Notes under the pieces: model-generated
What the model was told of the DNA's origin: nothing
Databases searched by the model: none
Seen by the model: only the letters and a program-made list of their open reading frames with translations
Made by a program: the position numbers and the translations under genes
Shown here: piece by piece, positions 42,375-49,864 of the stretch
How the letters are laid out: every line of letters starts with the position of its first letter
How positions within the stretch are numbered: position 1 is the stretch's first letter
Source: Conexibacter arvalis
GTDB lineage: Bacteria; Actinomycetota; Thermoleophilia; Solirubrobacterales; Solirubrobacteraceae
Reading direction: 5' to 3'
Assembly: GCF_014199525.1 (NCBI RefSeq)
Contig: NZ_JACHNU010000006.1
Span: forward strand, 248,001 to 312,000
Length of the DNA: 64,000 nt

Positions 42375-43193
42375 TCAGGCGACGCCGTGCCGCCGCGGTC
42401 CCGCGGGCTTGCGGGCACGGACGATCGCGGCGGCGGCGTGCTCGTGGACGCGATGGGTCTCCCTGATCTCGACCTCGGCGAGGCCGGCGTCGGCGAGCGC
42501 CCGCTCGAGCTCGGCGCGGGTCAGGGCGCCTGCGACGCAGCCGGTCCACTGCCGCATGTCGGCGCGGGTGGCGTCGTCCATCTGCTCGTCGGCGATCACG
42601 TCGGAGATCGCGAAGCGGCCGCCGTCGCGCAGCACGCGCGCCGCCTCGGCGAGCACCTTCGGCTTGTCGCCGGAGAGGTTGAGGACGCAGTTGGAGATGA
42701 CGACGTCGACGGAGGCGTCCGCGAGCGGGATCGCCTCGATGTAGCCCTTGACGAACTCGACGTTGTCGAGGCCGGCGTCGGCGGCGTTGCGTCGCGCGAG
42801 GACGAGCATCTCGTCGGTCATGTCGAGCCCGATCGCCTTCCCGCTCGGGCCGACGCGGCGGGCGGCGATCAGCACGTCGGCGCCGGCCCCGGAGCCGAGG
42901 TCGAGCACGGTCTCGCCGTCGTGCAGGTCGGCGACGGCGGTCGGCACGCCGCAGCCCAGCGAGGCGGCGACGGCCGCCTCGGGCGCATCCGCGCCGGCGT
43001 CGCCGTAGAGGGCGGCGCCGAAGACCTCGCAGCCGCGCGCGTCGGTCGTGGACACGGCCCCGCCCACCGTCGGCCCGCAGCAGCCGGCCGACTCGACGGG
43101 GCTGCCGGCGGCGAGCGCGGCGGCGGCGTAGCGCTCGCGCACGACCTCGCGCACGTCGCTCGTCTCGGTGGTGGTGGTGGTCTTCTCGGCCAT
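42375..43193 (-). CDS. arsM: Arsenite S-adenosylmethionine methyltransferase
   Basis: This 272-residue enzyme has SAM motif [10 protein letters not shown] (97-106) and the arsenic-binding cysteines expected of ArsM: Cys38/39 (AGCCGP), Cys169 (ISNCVLNLS) and Cys219 (QWTGCV). It methylates As(III) to methylated and volatile arsenicals. AAGGAGG precedes ATG 43193. It lies 32 bp after arsR on the same strand, so the arsR promoter controls both. Confidence 0.93.
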   Translation of the reverse strand: MAEKTTTTTETSDVREVVRERYAAAALAAGSPVESAGCCGPTVGGAVSTTDARGCEVFGAALYGDAGADAPEAAVAASLGCGVPTAVADLHDGETVLDLGSGAGADVLIAARRVGPSGKAIGLDMTDEMLVLARRNAADAGLDNVEFVKGYIEAIPLADASVDVVISNCVLNLSGDKPKVLAEAARVLRDGGRFAISDVIADEQMDDATRADMRQWTGCVAGALTRAELERALADAGLAEVEIRETHRVHEHAAAAIVRARKPAGPRRHGVA

Positions 43194-43225
43194 CGCGATC
43201 GGCCTCCTTCGGGTGCTCGGGTCGG

Positions 43226-43579
43226 TCAGCTCAGCCACGCGGAGAGCGCGCCGAGCGCATCGGGCCGGACGTAGTAGTAGGCCCACAGTCCTCGACGTTC
43301 GGAGTCGACGATTCCGGCCGCGCGCAGCTTCTTGAGGTGATGGGAGAGCGTCGGCTGGCTGACGTCGAAGAGCGGCACCAGCTCGCAGACGCAGACCTTG
43401 CCGGCGTGCTTGCGCAGCACGTCGACCAGCTGCAGCCGGATCGGGTCGCCGAGCGCCTTCGCGACCTCCGCGAGCTGGATCGCCTGCTCCCGGTCGACGT
43501 CGGGATAGACGACCGGCTCGCAGCACGGCTCCCCGGGCGGGCGCTTCGTCTTCGGGGCGAGCTCCAGATCGACGCTCAT
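43226..43579 (-). CDS. arsR: ArsR-type arsenic-responsive repressor
   Basis: This 117-residue winged-helix repressor has the As(III) motif CVCEL (Cys63, Cys65) and recognition helix VSQPTLSHHLKKLRAAGIVDSERRG. An N-terminal CC pair (Cys19/20, GEPCCEP) could be a further thiol ligand, as in ArsR variants with alternative sites. It diverges from acr3-arsC, and the shared 29-bp gap holds its promoter and a dyad. Release on arsenite binding would induce both directions. Confidence 0.93.
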   Translation of the reverse strand: MSVDLELAPKTKRPPGEPCCEPVVYPDVDREQAIQLAEVAKALGDPIRLQLVDVLRKHAGKVCVCELVPLFDVSQPTLSHHLKKLRAAGIVDSERRGLWAYYYVRPDALGALSAWLS

Positions 43580-43586
43580 CTATCTA

Positions 43587-43615
43587 CGAATATCGATTGA
43601 AGTGATGAATGTCAA
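43587..43615 (-). promoter_or_regulatory. arsR promoter, near-consensus and leaderless
   Basis: On the minus strand TTGACA (43615-43610), a 17-bp spacer and TATTCG (43592-43587) end 7 nt before the arsR ATG at 43579, so the transcript would be leaderless or nearly so. The -35 overlaps the acr3 start codon region. Confidence 0.65.
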
Positions 43616-43616
43616 T
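43596..43616. promoter_or_regulatory. Dyad in the arsR-acr3 gap, candidate ArsR operator
   Basis: ATTGA (43596-43600) and TCAAT (43612-43616) flank an 11-nt centre (dyad TTGA-N-TCAA). It overlaps the arsR -35 and the acr3 start, where ArsR binding would repress both genes. Confidence 0.5.
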
Positions 43617-44775
43617 GGATAGCCTCCGTGCCGTGACCGCCGCCACCCCGCACGCCGAGGAGCCAGCCGTCATCGGCCGCCTCTCGACGTTGGACCGCTT
43701 CCTCCCGCTCTGGATCGCCGTCGCGATGGCCGCCGGCCTCGGCCTCGGCGCGCTGATCCCCGGCTTCGACGACGCGCTCGACTCGCTCCAGATCGGCACC
43801 GTCTCGCTGCCGATCGCGCTGGGCCTGCTGCTGATGATGTACCCCGTGCTGGCGAAGGTCCGCTACGAGGAGCTGGGCCGGCTCGGCGGGGGCACCGCCG
43901 GCGAAGCCGGTGGTCGGAAGCTGATCGTCAGCTCGCTCGTCCTCAACTGGATCGTCGGTCCGCTGCTGATGTTCGCCGTCGCGTGGATCTTCCTCGCCGA
44001 CCAGCCCGAGTACCGCACCGGCCTGATCGTCGTCGGCCTCGCGCGCTGCATCGCGATGGTCCTGATCTGGACCGACCTCGCCTGCGCCGACCGCGAGGCG
44101 ACCGCGCTGCTCGTCGCGATCAACTCGCTCTTCCAGATCGTCGCCTACTCCCTGCTGGGCTGGGTCTACCTGACCGGCCTGCCCGACCTGCTCGGCCTCG
44201 ACTCCCAGGGCTTCGAGGTCTCGATGTGGGAGGTCGCGCGCACCGTGCTGATCTTCCTCGGCATCCCGCTGCTCGCCGGGTATGCCACACGCGTGATCGG
44301 CCTGCGGCGACGCGGCGCGCAGTGGTACGAGCAGAGGTTCCTGCCCCGGATCGGTCCGGTCGCGCTCTACGGGCTGCTGTTCACGATCGTGATGCTGTTC
44401 GCGCTCCAGGGCGACGCGATCACGAGCGAACCGCTCGACGTGATCCGCATCGCGATCCCGCTGCTCGTCTACTTCGCGGTCATGTTCGCCGTCTCGTTCG
44501 CCGCCGGCGCCTGGCTGCGGCTCGGCTACCCGCACACGAGCACGCTCGCCTTCACCGCCGCCTCCAACAACTTCGAGCTGGCGATCGCCGTCGCCGTCGG
44601 CGTCTGGGGCGCGACCTCCGGCCAGGCGCTCGCGGGCGTCGTCGGCCCGCTGATCGAGGTCCCCGTCCTCGTCGCGCTCGTCTACGTCGCGCTGTGGCTG
44701 CGACGCCGCTGGTTCACCACCGACCACGACGCGCGCCCCGACCGCCGCGCCCGCCTCGCCGAGGAGACCAGCTGA
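43609..44775 (+). CDS. acr3: ACR3 family arsenite efflux transporter
   Basis: This 388-residue, ten-helix carrier has ACR3 landmarks: MMYPVLAKVRYEELGRL, the cysteine in GLARCIAMVLIWTDLACADRE and the FTAASNNFELAIAVAVGVWG block. It extrudes arsenite using the proton motive force. ATG 43609 or 43615 may be used. Its stop overlaps arsC (TGATG). Confidence 0.94.
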   Translation: MSMDSLRAVTAATPHAEEPAVIGRLSTLDRFLPLWIAVAMAAGLGLGALIPGFDDALDSLQIGTVSLPIALGLLLMMYPVLAKVRYEELGRLGGGTAGEAGGRKLIVSSLVLNWIVGPLLMFAVAWIFLADQPEYRTGLIVVGLARCIAMVLIWTDLACADREATALLVAINSLFQIVAYSLLGWVYLTGLPDLLGLDSQGFEVSMWEVARTVLIFLGIPLLAGYATRVIGLRRRGAQWYEQRFLPRIGPVALYGLLFTIVMLFALQGDAITSEPLDVIRIAIPLLVYFAVMFAVSFAAGAWLRLGYPHTSTLAFTAASNNFELAIAVAVGVWGATSGQALAGVVGPLIEVPVLVALVYVALWLRRRWFTTDHDARPDRRARLAEETS

Positions 44776-45170
44776 TGGCCAACGTCCTCTTCGTCTGCCT
44801 CCAGAACGCCGGCCGCTCCCAGATGAGCCACGCCCTCTTCGAGCGCGCCGCCGCCGACACCGGCCACGCCGCCCGCTCCGCCGGCACGTCCCCGGCCGAG
44901 CACGTCCATCCCGAGGTCGTGGCCGTCATGCGCGAGCTGGGCGTCGACCTCGCCGACCGCACCCCGAGGCGGCTGACCGAGGACGACGCCCGCTGGGCCG
45001 ACGTGGTCGTCACGATGGGCTGCGGCGACAGCTGCCCCTACATCCCCGGCCGCCGCTACCTCGACTGGGACCTCACCGATCCCCACGGCCGAGACCTCGA
45101 CGCCGTCCGCGCCATCCGCGACGAGATCGCTCGCCGCGTCAGAACGCTGCTCGCGGAGCTCGAGCGCTAA
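44775..45170 (+). CDS. arsC: Arsenate reductase, low-molecular-weight phosphatase type
   Basis: This 131-residue reductase has the phosphatase P-loop CLQNAGRS with nucleophile Cys8, and Cys83/Cys87 in TMGCGDSCP. Actinobacterial members of this clade recycle through mycothiol/mycoredoxin or thioredoxin; the sequence alone does not decide. It turns arsenate into arsenite for Acr3 and ArsM. Its start overlaps acr3 and its stop overlaps the convergent second carrier gene by 4 bp. Confidence 0.92.
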   Translation: MANVLFVCLQNAGRSQMSHALFERAAADTGHAARSAGTSPAEHVHPEVVAVMRELGVDLADRTPRRLTEDDARWADVVVTMGCGDSCPYIPGRRYLDWDLTDPHGRDLDAVRAIRDEIARRVRTLLAELER

Positions 45171-46186
45171 CGCCGTCGGCGCGTCGCGCGCGCGGCGTCG
45201 GGAACGAGCAGCGGCACGACGCGGACGTAGGCGACCATGCCGAGCACCTCGACCAGCGTCTGCGTGACGACGACGGCCGCGGCGAGCGCGTACCGGTCGC
45301 CGAGCGCGAGCGCGAGCGGCAGCACGACGAGCGAGTTGCGGGTCGCCCCGGTGAAGACCAGCGCGCGGGCGGCGCCGGCGTCGAAGCGGAGCCGGCGGCC
45401 GAGCGCGACGCCGACGGCGGCCATGACGATCAGGAACGCGACGTAGATCGGGACGACGCCGGCGACGTCGCCGAGGTCGTCCTGCACGCGCGGCCACTGC
45501 GAGGCGACGACGACCAGCAGCGTCAGCGCCATCAGCGCGACCGGCGTCAGGTCTGCGGCCGCTCTGACGCGGGTGCCGAGCCCTCCGCGCGCGGCCCACA
45601 GCTCGGTCGCCCACGCGAGTGCCAGCGGCAGGACGATCAGCACGAGGAAGGCCTCGACGAACGGCACTGGGTCGATCACGTCGGCGAGGTCGGGGCCGAC
45701 GAACAGGTAGAGGAAGGCCGGCAGCAGGACCATCTGCGCGAGCATCAGCAGCGGCGCGGCGGCGAGCAGCCGCCGCTCGCTGCCGCCGGCCAGCCGCGTG
45801 AAGACGATCACGTAGTCGATGCACGGCGTCAGCAGCACCATCAGCACCCCGACCTCGACCGCCGTCCCGCCCGGCGCGAAGCGGCTCAGCAGGAACGCGA
45901 CCGGCGGCACGATCACGAAGTTCGACCCGAGCGCGGCCAGCAGGAACCGCCGGTCGCGCAGCGCCTCCCGCAGCCGGTCGAACGGCACCTGCAGGAACGT
46001 GACGTACAGCAGCGCGCCGAGCACCGGGTAGATCGCCGCCTCGAACGCCCCCTCGGCCGCCGGCGCCGCGGCGCCGATCAGCCCGCCCGCGACGAGCGCG
46101 CCGAGGTAGACGGGGACCTGCCGACGTTCGAGGCGCTCGGCGACGCGGCGCCCCCGCGCCGCAGGTGAGGTCCGGAGGTCCGCCAC
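45167..46186 (-). CDS. ACR3/BASS superfamily arsenic-resistance-type carrier
   Basis: This 339-residue, roughly ten-helix protein belongs to the bile acid/ACR3 fold. It shares LLYVTFLQVPFDRLREALRDRRFLLAALGSNFVIVP and the cysteine of LLTPCIDYVIVFTRLAGG with proteins labelled arsenic resistance protein, and ends with the FTGATRNSLVVLPLALALG block. It is diverged from the ACR3 at 43609 and may export arsenite, antimonite or a methylated arsenical. The start is GTG 46186, with TACCGT ending 7 nt before it, again leaderless. Its convergent position beside arsC supports an arsenic role. Confidence 0.8.
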   Translation of the reverse strand: MADLRTSPAARGRRVAERLERRQVPVYLGALVAGGLIGAAAPAAEGAFEAAIYPVLGALLYVTFLQVPFDRLREALRDRRFLLAALGSNFVIVPPVAFLLSRFAPGGTAVEVGVLMVLLTPCIDYVIVFTRLAGGSERRLLAAAPLLMLAQMVLLPAFLYLFVGPDLADVIDPVPFVEAFLVLIVLPLALAWATELWAARGGLGTRVRAAADLTPVALMALTLLVVVASQWPRVQDDLGDVAGVVPIYVAFLIVMAAVGVALGRRLRFDAGAARALVFTGATRNSLVVLPLALALGDRYALAAAVVVTQTLVEVLGMVAYVRVVPLLVPDAARATRRRR

Positions 46187-46241
46187 GACCGCAACGGTAG
46201 AGCGTGCGGCCAGGTGCGCGGTCGCTCGTCCCGCGCGCCGT

Positions 46242-47429
46242 TCAGACGCGCACGATCAGCGCGTCGCCCTGGCCGCCGGCCGAGCAGATCGCGGCGACGC
46301 CGAGGCCGCCGCCGCGGCGGCGCAGCTCGTGCACGAGCGCGCCGACGATGCGGGCGCCGGAGGCGCCGACGGGATGGCCGAGCGCCACCGCCCCGCCGTT
46401 GACGTTGACCCGCTCGGGGTCGATGCCGAGCGCGTCGGTCGAGTGGACGGTCACCGACGCGAACGCCTCGTTGATCTCCCACAGGTCGACGTCGGCAGCG
46501 GCGATGCCGGCGCGCGCAAGCGCCTTCGCCGCCGCCTCGGCCGGGACCGTCGCGATCACGCCGGTGTCGCCGGCGACCTGCGCGTGGCCGACCACGGTCG
46601 CGAGCGGCTCGCGGCCGTTGGCGCGCGCCCAGCGGTCGCTGGCGAGCACCAGCGCGGCGGCGCCGTCGTTGACGCCGGGCGAGTTGCCGGCGGTGTGCGA
46701 GCCGTCGCGGCCGACGAGCCCCGGCAGCGCCGACAGCGCGGCGAGGCTGGTGTCGCGGCGCGGCGACTCGTCGCGCTCGACGACCGTCTCGCCCAGGCGC
46801 GCCGGAACGGCGACCGGGACGATCTCCTCCGCGGTCGCGCCGGCGTCGGCGGCGGCGATCGCGCGCTCGTGCGAGCGCAGCGCCCAGGCGTCGAGACGGG
46901 CGCGCTCGATGCCGAGGCGGTCGGCGACGGCGGTCGCCTCCTCGTACATCGTGCGGCCGCTCCACGGGCTGCGGAGCGCGTCGCGCAGCAGCGCGTCGAG
47001 CACCTCGGCATCGCCCTTGCGCAGGCCGAAGCGCATGTCGGGCAGCAGGTGCGGAGCGCGCGACATCGACTCCATCCCGGCCGCCACGACCACATCCGCG
47101 TCCGCTCCCCGGATCGCCTGGTCGGCGATCGCGGCGGCGCGCAACCCGGAGGCGCACGCCTTGTTGACCGTCTCGGAGGAGACGGCGTCGGGGATCCCGG
47201 CGGCGAGCTGGGCTTGGCGCGACGGGACCGATCCCTGCCCCGCCTGCACGACGGTGCCAGCGACGACGTGCTCGACCTGCCCGGGCGCGACCCCGGCGCG
47301 ATCGAGCGCGCCCCTGATCGCGACGGCGCCGAGCTGCGGCGCCGGCACCGCGGCGAGCGCGCCGCCGAGCCTGCCGATCGCGGTGCGGGCGCAGCCGAGG
47401 ACGACGGTGCGGCGGTCGGCGGCGCTCAT
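46242..47429 (-). CDS. Thiolase (acetyl-CoA acetyltransferase family)
   Basis: This 395-residue thiolase has the nucleophile Cys92 (VNKACASGLRA), the His in VALGHPVGASG and the second Cys in CSAGGQGDA. It cleaves 3-oxoacyl-CoA with CoA. It overlaps the SDR gene by 4 bp and follows the acyl-CoA dehydrogenase, so the trio resembles the final steps of isoleucine or short-chain acyl-CoA degradation. Confidence 0.92.
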   Translation of the reverse strand: MSAADRRTVVLGCARTAIGRLGGALAAVPAPQLGAVAIRGALDRAGVAPGQVEHVVAGTVVQAGQGSVPSRQAQLAAGIPDAVSSETVNKACASGLRAAAIADQAIRGADADVVVAAGMESMSRAPHLLPDMRFGLRKGDAEVLDALLRDALRSPWSGRTMYEEATAVADRLGIERARLDAWALRSHERAIAAADAGATAEEIVPVAVPARLGETVVERDESPRRDTSLAALSALPGLVGRDGSHTAGNSPGVNDGAAALVLASDRWARANGREPLATVVGHAQVAGDTGVIATVPAEAAAKALARAGIAAADVDLWEINEAFASVTVHSTDALGIDPERVNVNGGAVALGHPVGASGARIVGALVHELRRRGGGLGVAAICSAGGQGDALIVRV

Positions 47430-48187
47430 CGCGGCGCCATCCGCAGCGCGCCGTCGAGCCGGATCACGGTGCCGTTGAGCATCTGGTTGGCGGCCGCGTA
47501 CGCGACGAGGCTCGCGTACTCCTCCGGCTCGCCGAGGCGCGCCGGGAACGGGACGGTGCCGGCGAGCGAGTCGCGCGCCGCCTGCGGCAGGCCGGCCAGC
47601 AGCGGCGTGTCGAAGAGGCCCGGCGCGATCGTCACCAGCCGGATCCCGCGCGGCGCCAGCTCGCGCGCGATCGGCAGCGTCAGGCCGACGACGCCGCCCT
47701 TCGACGCCGCGTAGGCGACCTGCCCGACCTGGCCCTCGTAGGCGGCGATCGACGCGGTCGCGACGAGCAGTCCGCGCTCGCCGCGGGCGTCGGGCTCGTT
47801 GCCGGCCATCGCCGCGGCCGCGACGCGCAGCGCGTTGATCGTGCCGAGCAGGTTGACCTCGATCACGCGCGCGAAGGCGTCCAGCGGCGTCGCGCCGTCG
47901 CGGCCGACGAGCTTCGCCGGCGTGCCGAGCCCGGCGCTGACGACCGCGATCCGCAGGCCGCCGTCGGCCGCGTGCGCAGCCGCGACCGCCGCCTCGACCG
48001 CCGCCGGGTCGGTCACGTCGGTCGCGACGGCGCGGCCGCCGATCTCGCCCGCGACCGCCTCGGCGCGCTCCGCGGCCAGGTCGGCGACGACGACCTGCGC
48101 GCCGTCTGCCGCGAGCCGCCGCGCGGCCGCCTCGCCCAGTCCCGACGCGCCGCCGAAGACGATCGCGCTCATCCCGTCAACCGACAT
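47426..48187 (-). CDS. SDR family 3-hydroxyacyl-CoA dehydrogenase (HSD10-like)
   Basis: This 253-residue short-chain dehydrogenase has the NAD motif GGASGLGEAAARRL, an acidic residue after beta-2 (VADLAAERA) indicating NAD preference, and the catalytic YAASK. The FDTPLLAGLP stretch and the length match type II 3-hydroxyacyl-CoA dehydrogenases, which oxidise 2-methyl-3-hydroxybutyryl-CoA. AAGGAG precedes ATG 48187. Confidence 0.85.
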   Translation of the reverse strand: MSVDGMSAIVFGGASGLGEAAARRLAADGAQVVVADLAAERAEAVAGEIGGRAVATDVTDPAAVEAAVAAAHAADGGLRIAVVSAGLGTPAKLVGRDGATPLDAFARVIEVNLLGTINALRVAAAAMAGNEPDARGERGLLVATASIAAYEGQVGQVAYAASKGGVVGLTLPIARELAPRGIRLVTIAPGLFDTPLLAGLPQAARDSLAGTVPFPARLGEPEEYASLVAYAAANQMLNGTVIRLDGALRMAPR

Positions 48188-48199
48188 CTGCTCTCCTTC

Positions 48200-49354
48200 T
48201 CAACGCCCGGCGCCGCGCGCGAGGTGGCGGGCGATCACGAGCCGCTGGATCTGATTGGTTCCCTCGAAGATCTGCATCACCTTCGCCTCGCGCATCAGCC
48301 GCTCGACCGGGAACTCCTTCGTGTAGCCGTAGCCGCCGAGCACCTGGACGGCGTCGGTCGTGACCTTCATCGCCGTGTCGGTCGCGACCAGCTTGGCGAT
48401 CGACGCCTGCTGGGAGAACGGCAGGCCGCGGTCGCGGCGGCGGGCGGCGTCGAGCATCACGCCGCGCGCGCAGGCGGTCGCGGCGGCCATGTCGGCGAGC
48501 AGGAAGCCGAGCCCCTGATGGTCGATGATCGCCTTGCCGAAGGTTCTGCGCTCTCTCGCGTACGCGACGGCGTGGTCGAGCGCCGCCTGCGCGACCCCGA
48601 CCGCGACGGCGGCGATCCCGAGCCGGCCGCTGTCGAGCGCCTGCAGCGCGATCGACAGGCCGTCGCCCTCGGCGCCGATCACGCGGTCGGCGTCGAGGGC
48701 GACCGCGTCGAGGTCGACCGTCGCCGTCGTCGAGCCGGTCAGGCCCATCTTGCGCTCGGGCGCCTGCGCGGCGAGGCCGGGCGCGTCGCCCGGGACGAGG
48801 AAGCACGAGATCCCGCGCGCGCGGTCCTTGGAGGTGCGGGCGAAGAGCGTGTAGAAGTCGGCCTCGCCGCCGTGCGTGACCCACGCCTTCGAGCCGTCGA
48901 GGCGATAGCCGTCCGCGACGCGGGTCGCGCGGGCGCGCATCGCGCCGGGATCGGAGCCGGCCTCTGCCTCCGACAGCGCATAGGCGCCGAGCAGGTCGCC
49001 GGCGAGCAGCTCCCCCAGCCACCGCTCGCGCTGCTCGTCGCTGCCCCACGTCGCGAGCGGATAGCACGACATCACGTGGACGCTGACGCCGACCCCGACG
49101 CTCGCCCACGCGCCGCCCAGCTCCTCGAGCGCCTGCAGGTAGACCTCGTAGGACTGCCCACCGCCTCCCAGCTCCTCCGGGTAGGGCATGCCAAGGATCC
49201 CGAGCCTCCCGAGCTCGCGGAAGAGCTCGCGCGGGAAGGCGCCGGCCTCCTCCGCCGCCGCGGCGCGCGGCGCCAGCTCGGCGGCGGCGAAGTCGCGCGC
49301 CAGCGCGACGATCGCGGCCGACTCGTCATCTGGGAGCAAGCGATCTGCGGGCAT
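48200..49354 (-). CDS. Acyl-CoA dehydrogenase
   Basis: This 384-residue flavoprotein has the family blocks YALSEAEAGSDPGAMRARAT, VTHGGEAD (FAD and substrate), RRTFGKAI, QVLGGYGYTKEFPVERLMREAK and the catalytic Glu in MQIFEGTNQIQR (short/branched-chain position). It dehydrogenates acyl-CoA to enoyl-CoA. TACTGT ends 7 nt before ATG 49354, suggesting a leaderless transcript. It leads the operon with the SDR and thiolase. Confidence 0.92.
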   Translation of the reverse strand: MPADRLLPDDESAAIVALARDFAAAELAPRAAAAEEAGAFPRELFRELGRLGILGMPYPEELGGGGQSYEVYLQALEELGGAWASVGVGVSVHVMSCYPLATWGSDEQRERWLGELLAGDLLGAYALSEAEAGSDPGAMRARATRVADGYRLDGSKAWVTHGGEADFYTLFARTSKDRARGISCFLVPGDAPGLAAQAPERKMGLTGSTTATVDLDAVALDADRVIGAEGDGLSIALQALDSGRLGIAAVAVGVAQAALDHAVAYARERRTFGKAIIDHQGLGFLLADMAAATACARGVMLDAARRRDRGLPFSQQASIAKLVATDTAMKVTTDAVQVLGGYGYTKEFPVERLMREAKVMQIFEGTNQIQRLVIARHLARGAGR

Positions 49355-49364
49355 GCCCGGCACA

Positions 49365-49388
49365 GTACCAGCCGAGATACCAGGGTAC
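49365..49388. promoter_or_regulatory. GTACC/GGTAC dyad at the acyl-CoA dehydrogenase promoter
   Basis: GTACC (49365-49369) and GGTAC (49384-49388) flank a 14-nt centre and overlap the putative -10 (ACAGTA on the plus strand, 49362-49367). It may be an operator for an unidentified repressor. Confidence 0.35.
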
Positions 49389-49406
49389 GATTGACGGCAT
49401 CGGGGC

Positions 49407-49435
49407 GCGGCCCGGGCGCGCCGCGCCCGGGCCGC
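49407..49435. terminator. GC hairpin downstream of the cupin gene
   Basis: Perfect 14-bp arms 49407-49420 and 49422-49435 form a 29-nt palindrome 5 nt after the cupin stop (49441) on the minus strand. It probably ends the enolase-cupin transcript. Confidence 0.6.
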
Positions 49436-49440
49436 CGCGC

Positions 49441-49785
49441 TCAGCCGCTCTGCACGATCGTGTAGCTCTTCACGATCGTCTCGCGGATCTCCCACGTCCC
49501 TCTGGCGCCGGCCGGCATCACGACGAGCGCGCCGGGGGTCAGCTCGTGGCGGGTGCCGTCCTCCTCGATCAGCGTCCCCTCGCCCGAGATCACGTGGATC
49601 GACTCGGTGCGGCCGTCCCAGTGGGAGGTGAACGAGCCGGGCGTGCACTCCCACACGCCGACCTCGACGCGCTCGTCCTCGTACAGCGCGGTCCACGCCT
49701 CGACGGGGTCGCCGGCGATCGTCGTCGCCTTTCTGCCGGCCGGCGTCAACGCGGCCCCGGCGGTCTCCATGCGGTGCATCGCCAT
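49441..49785 (-). CDS. Small cupin domain protein
   Basis: This 114-residue single-cupin protein (ALYEDERVEVGVWECTPGSFTSHWDGRTESIHVISGEGTLIEEDGTRHELTPGALVVMPAGARGTWE) resembles the DUF861/EutQ-like cupins, with metal-ligand candidates His and Glu in the HWDGRTE region. CAGGAG precedes ATG 49785. It follows the enolase-superfamily gene and may act on the same substrate. Confidence 0.78.
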   Translation of the reverse strand: MAMHRMETAGAALTPAGRKATTIAGDPVEAWTALYEDERVEVGVWECTPGSFTSHWDGRTESIHVISGEGTLIEEDGTRHELTPGALVVMPAGARGTWEIRETIVKSYTIVQSG

Positions 49786-49864
49786 GTCAGTGCTCCTGTT
49801 CGTGGTCGGTCGACGGCGAAGGCTCACGCCGCCGACGGGTGGATGCGGACGGTCCTTCCGCGCG

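Noticed and set aside
42147-42466. Continuation of the CDF gene by frameshift
   Set aside because: All three plus frames after 42346 were read; none resumes the expected LADAAH region.
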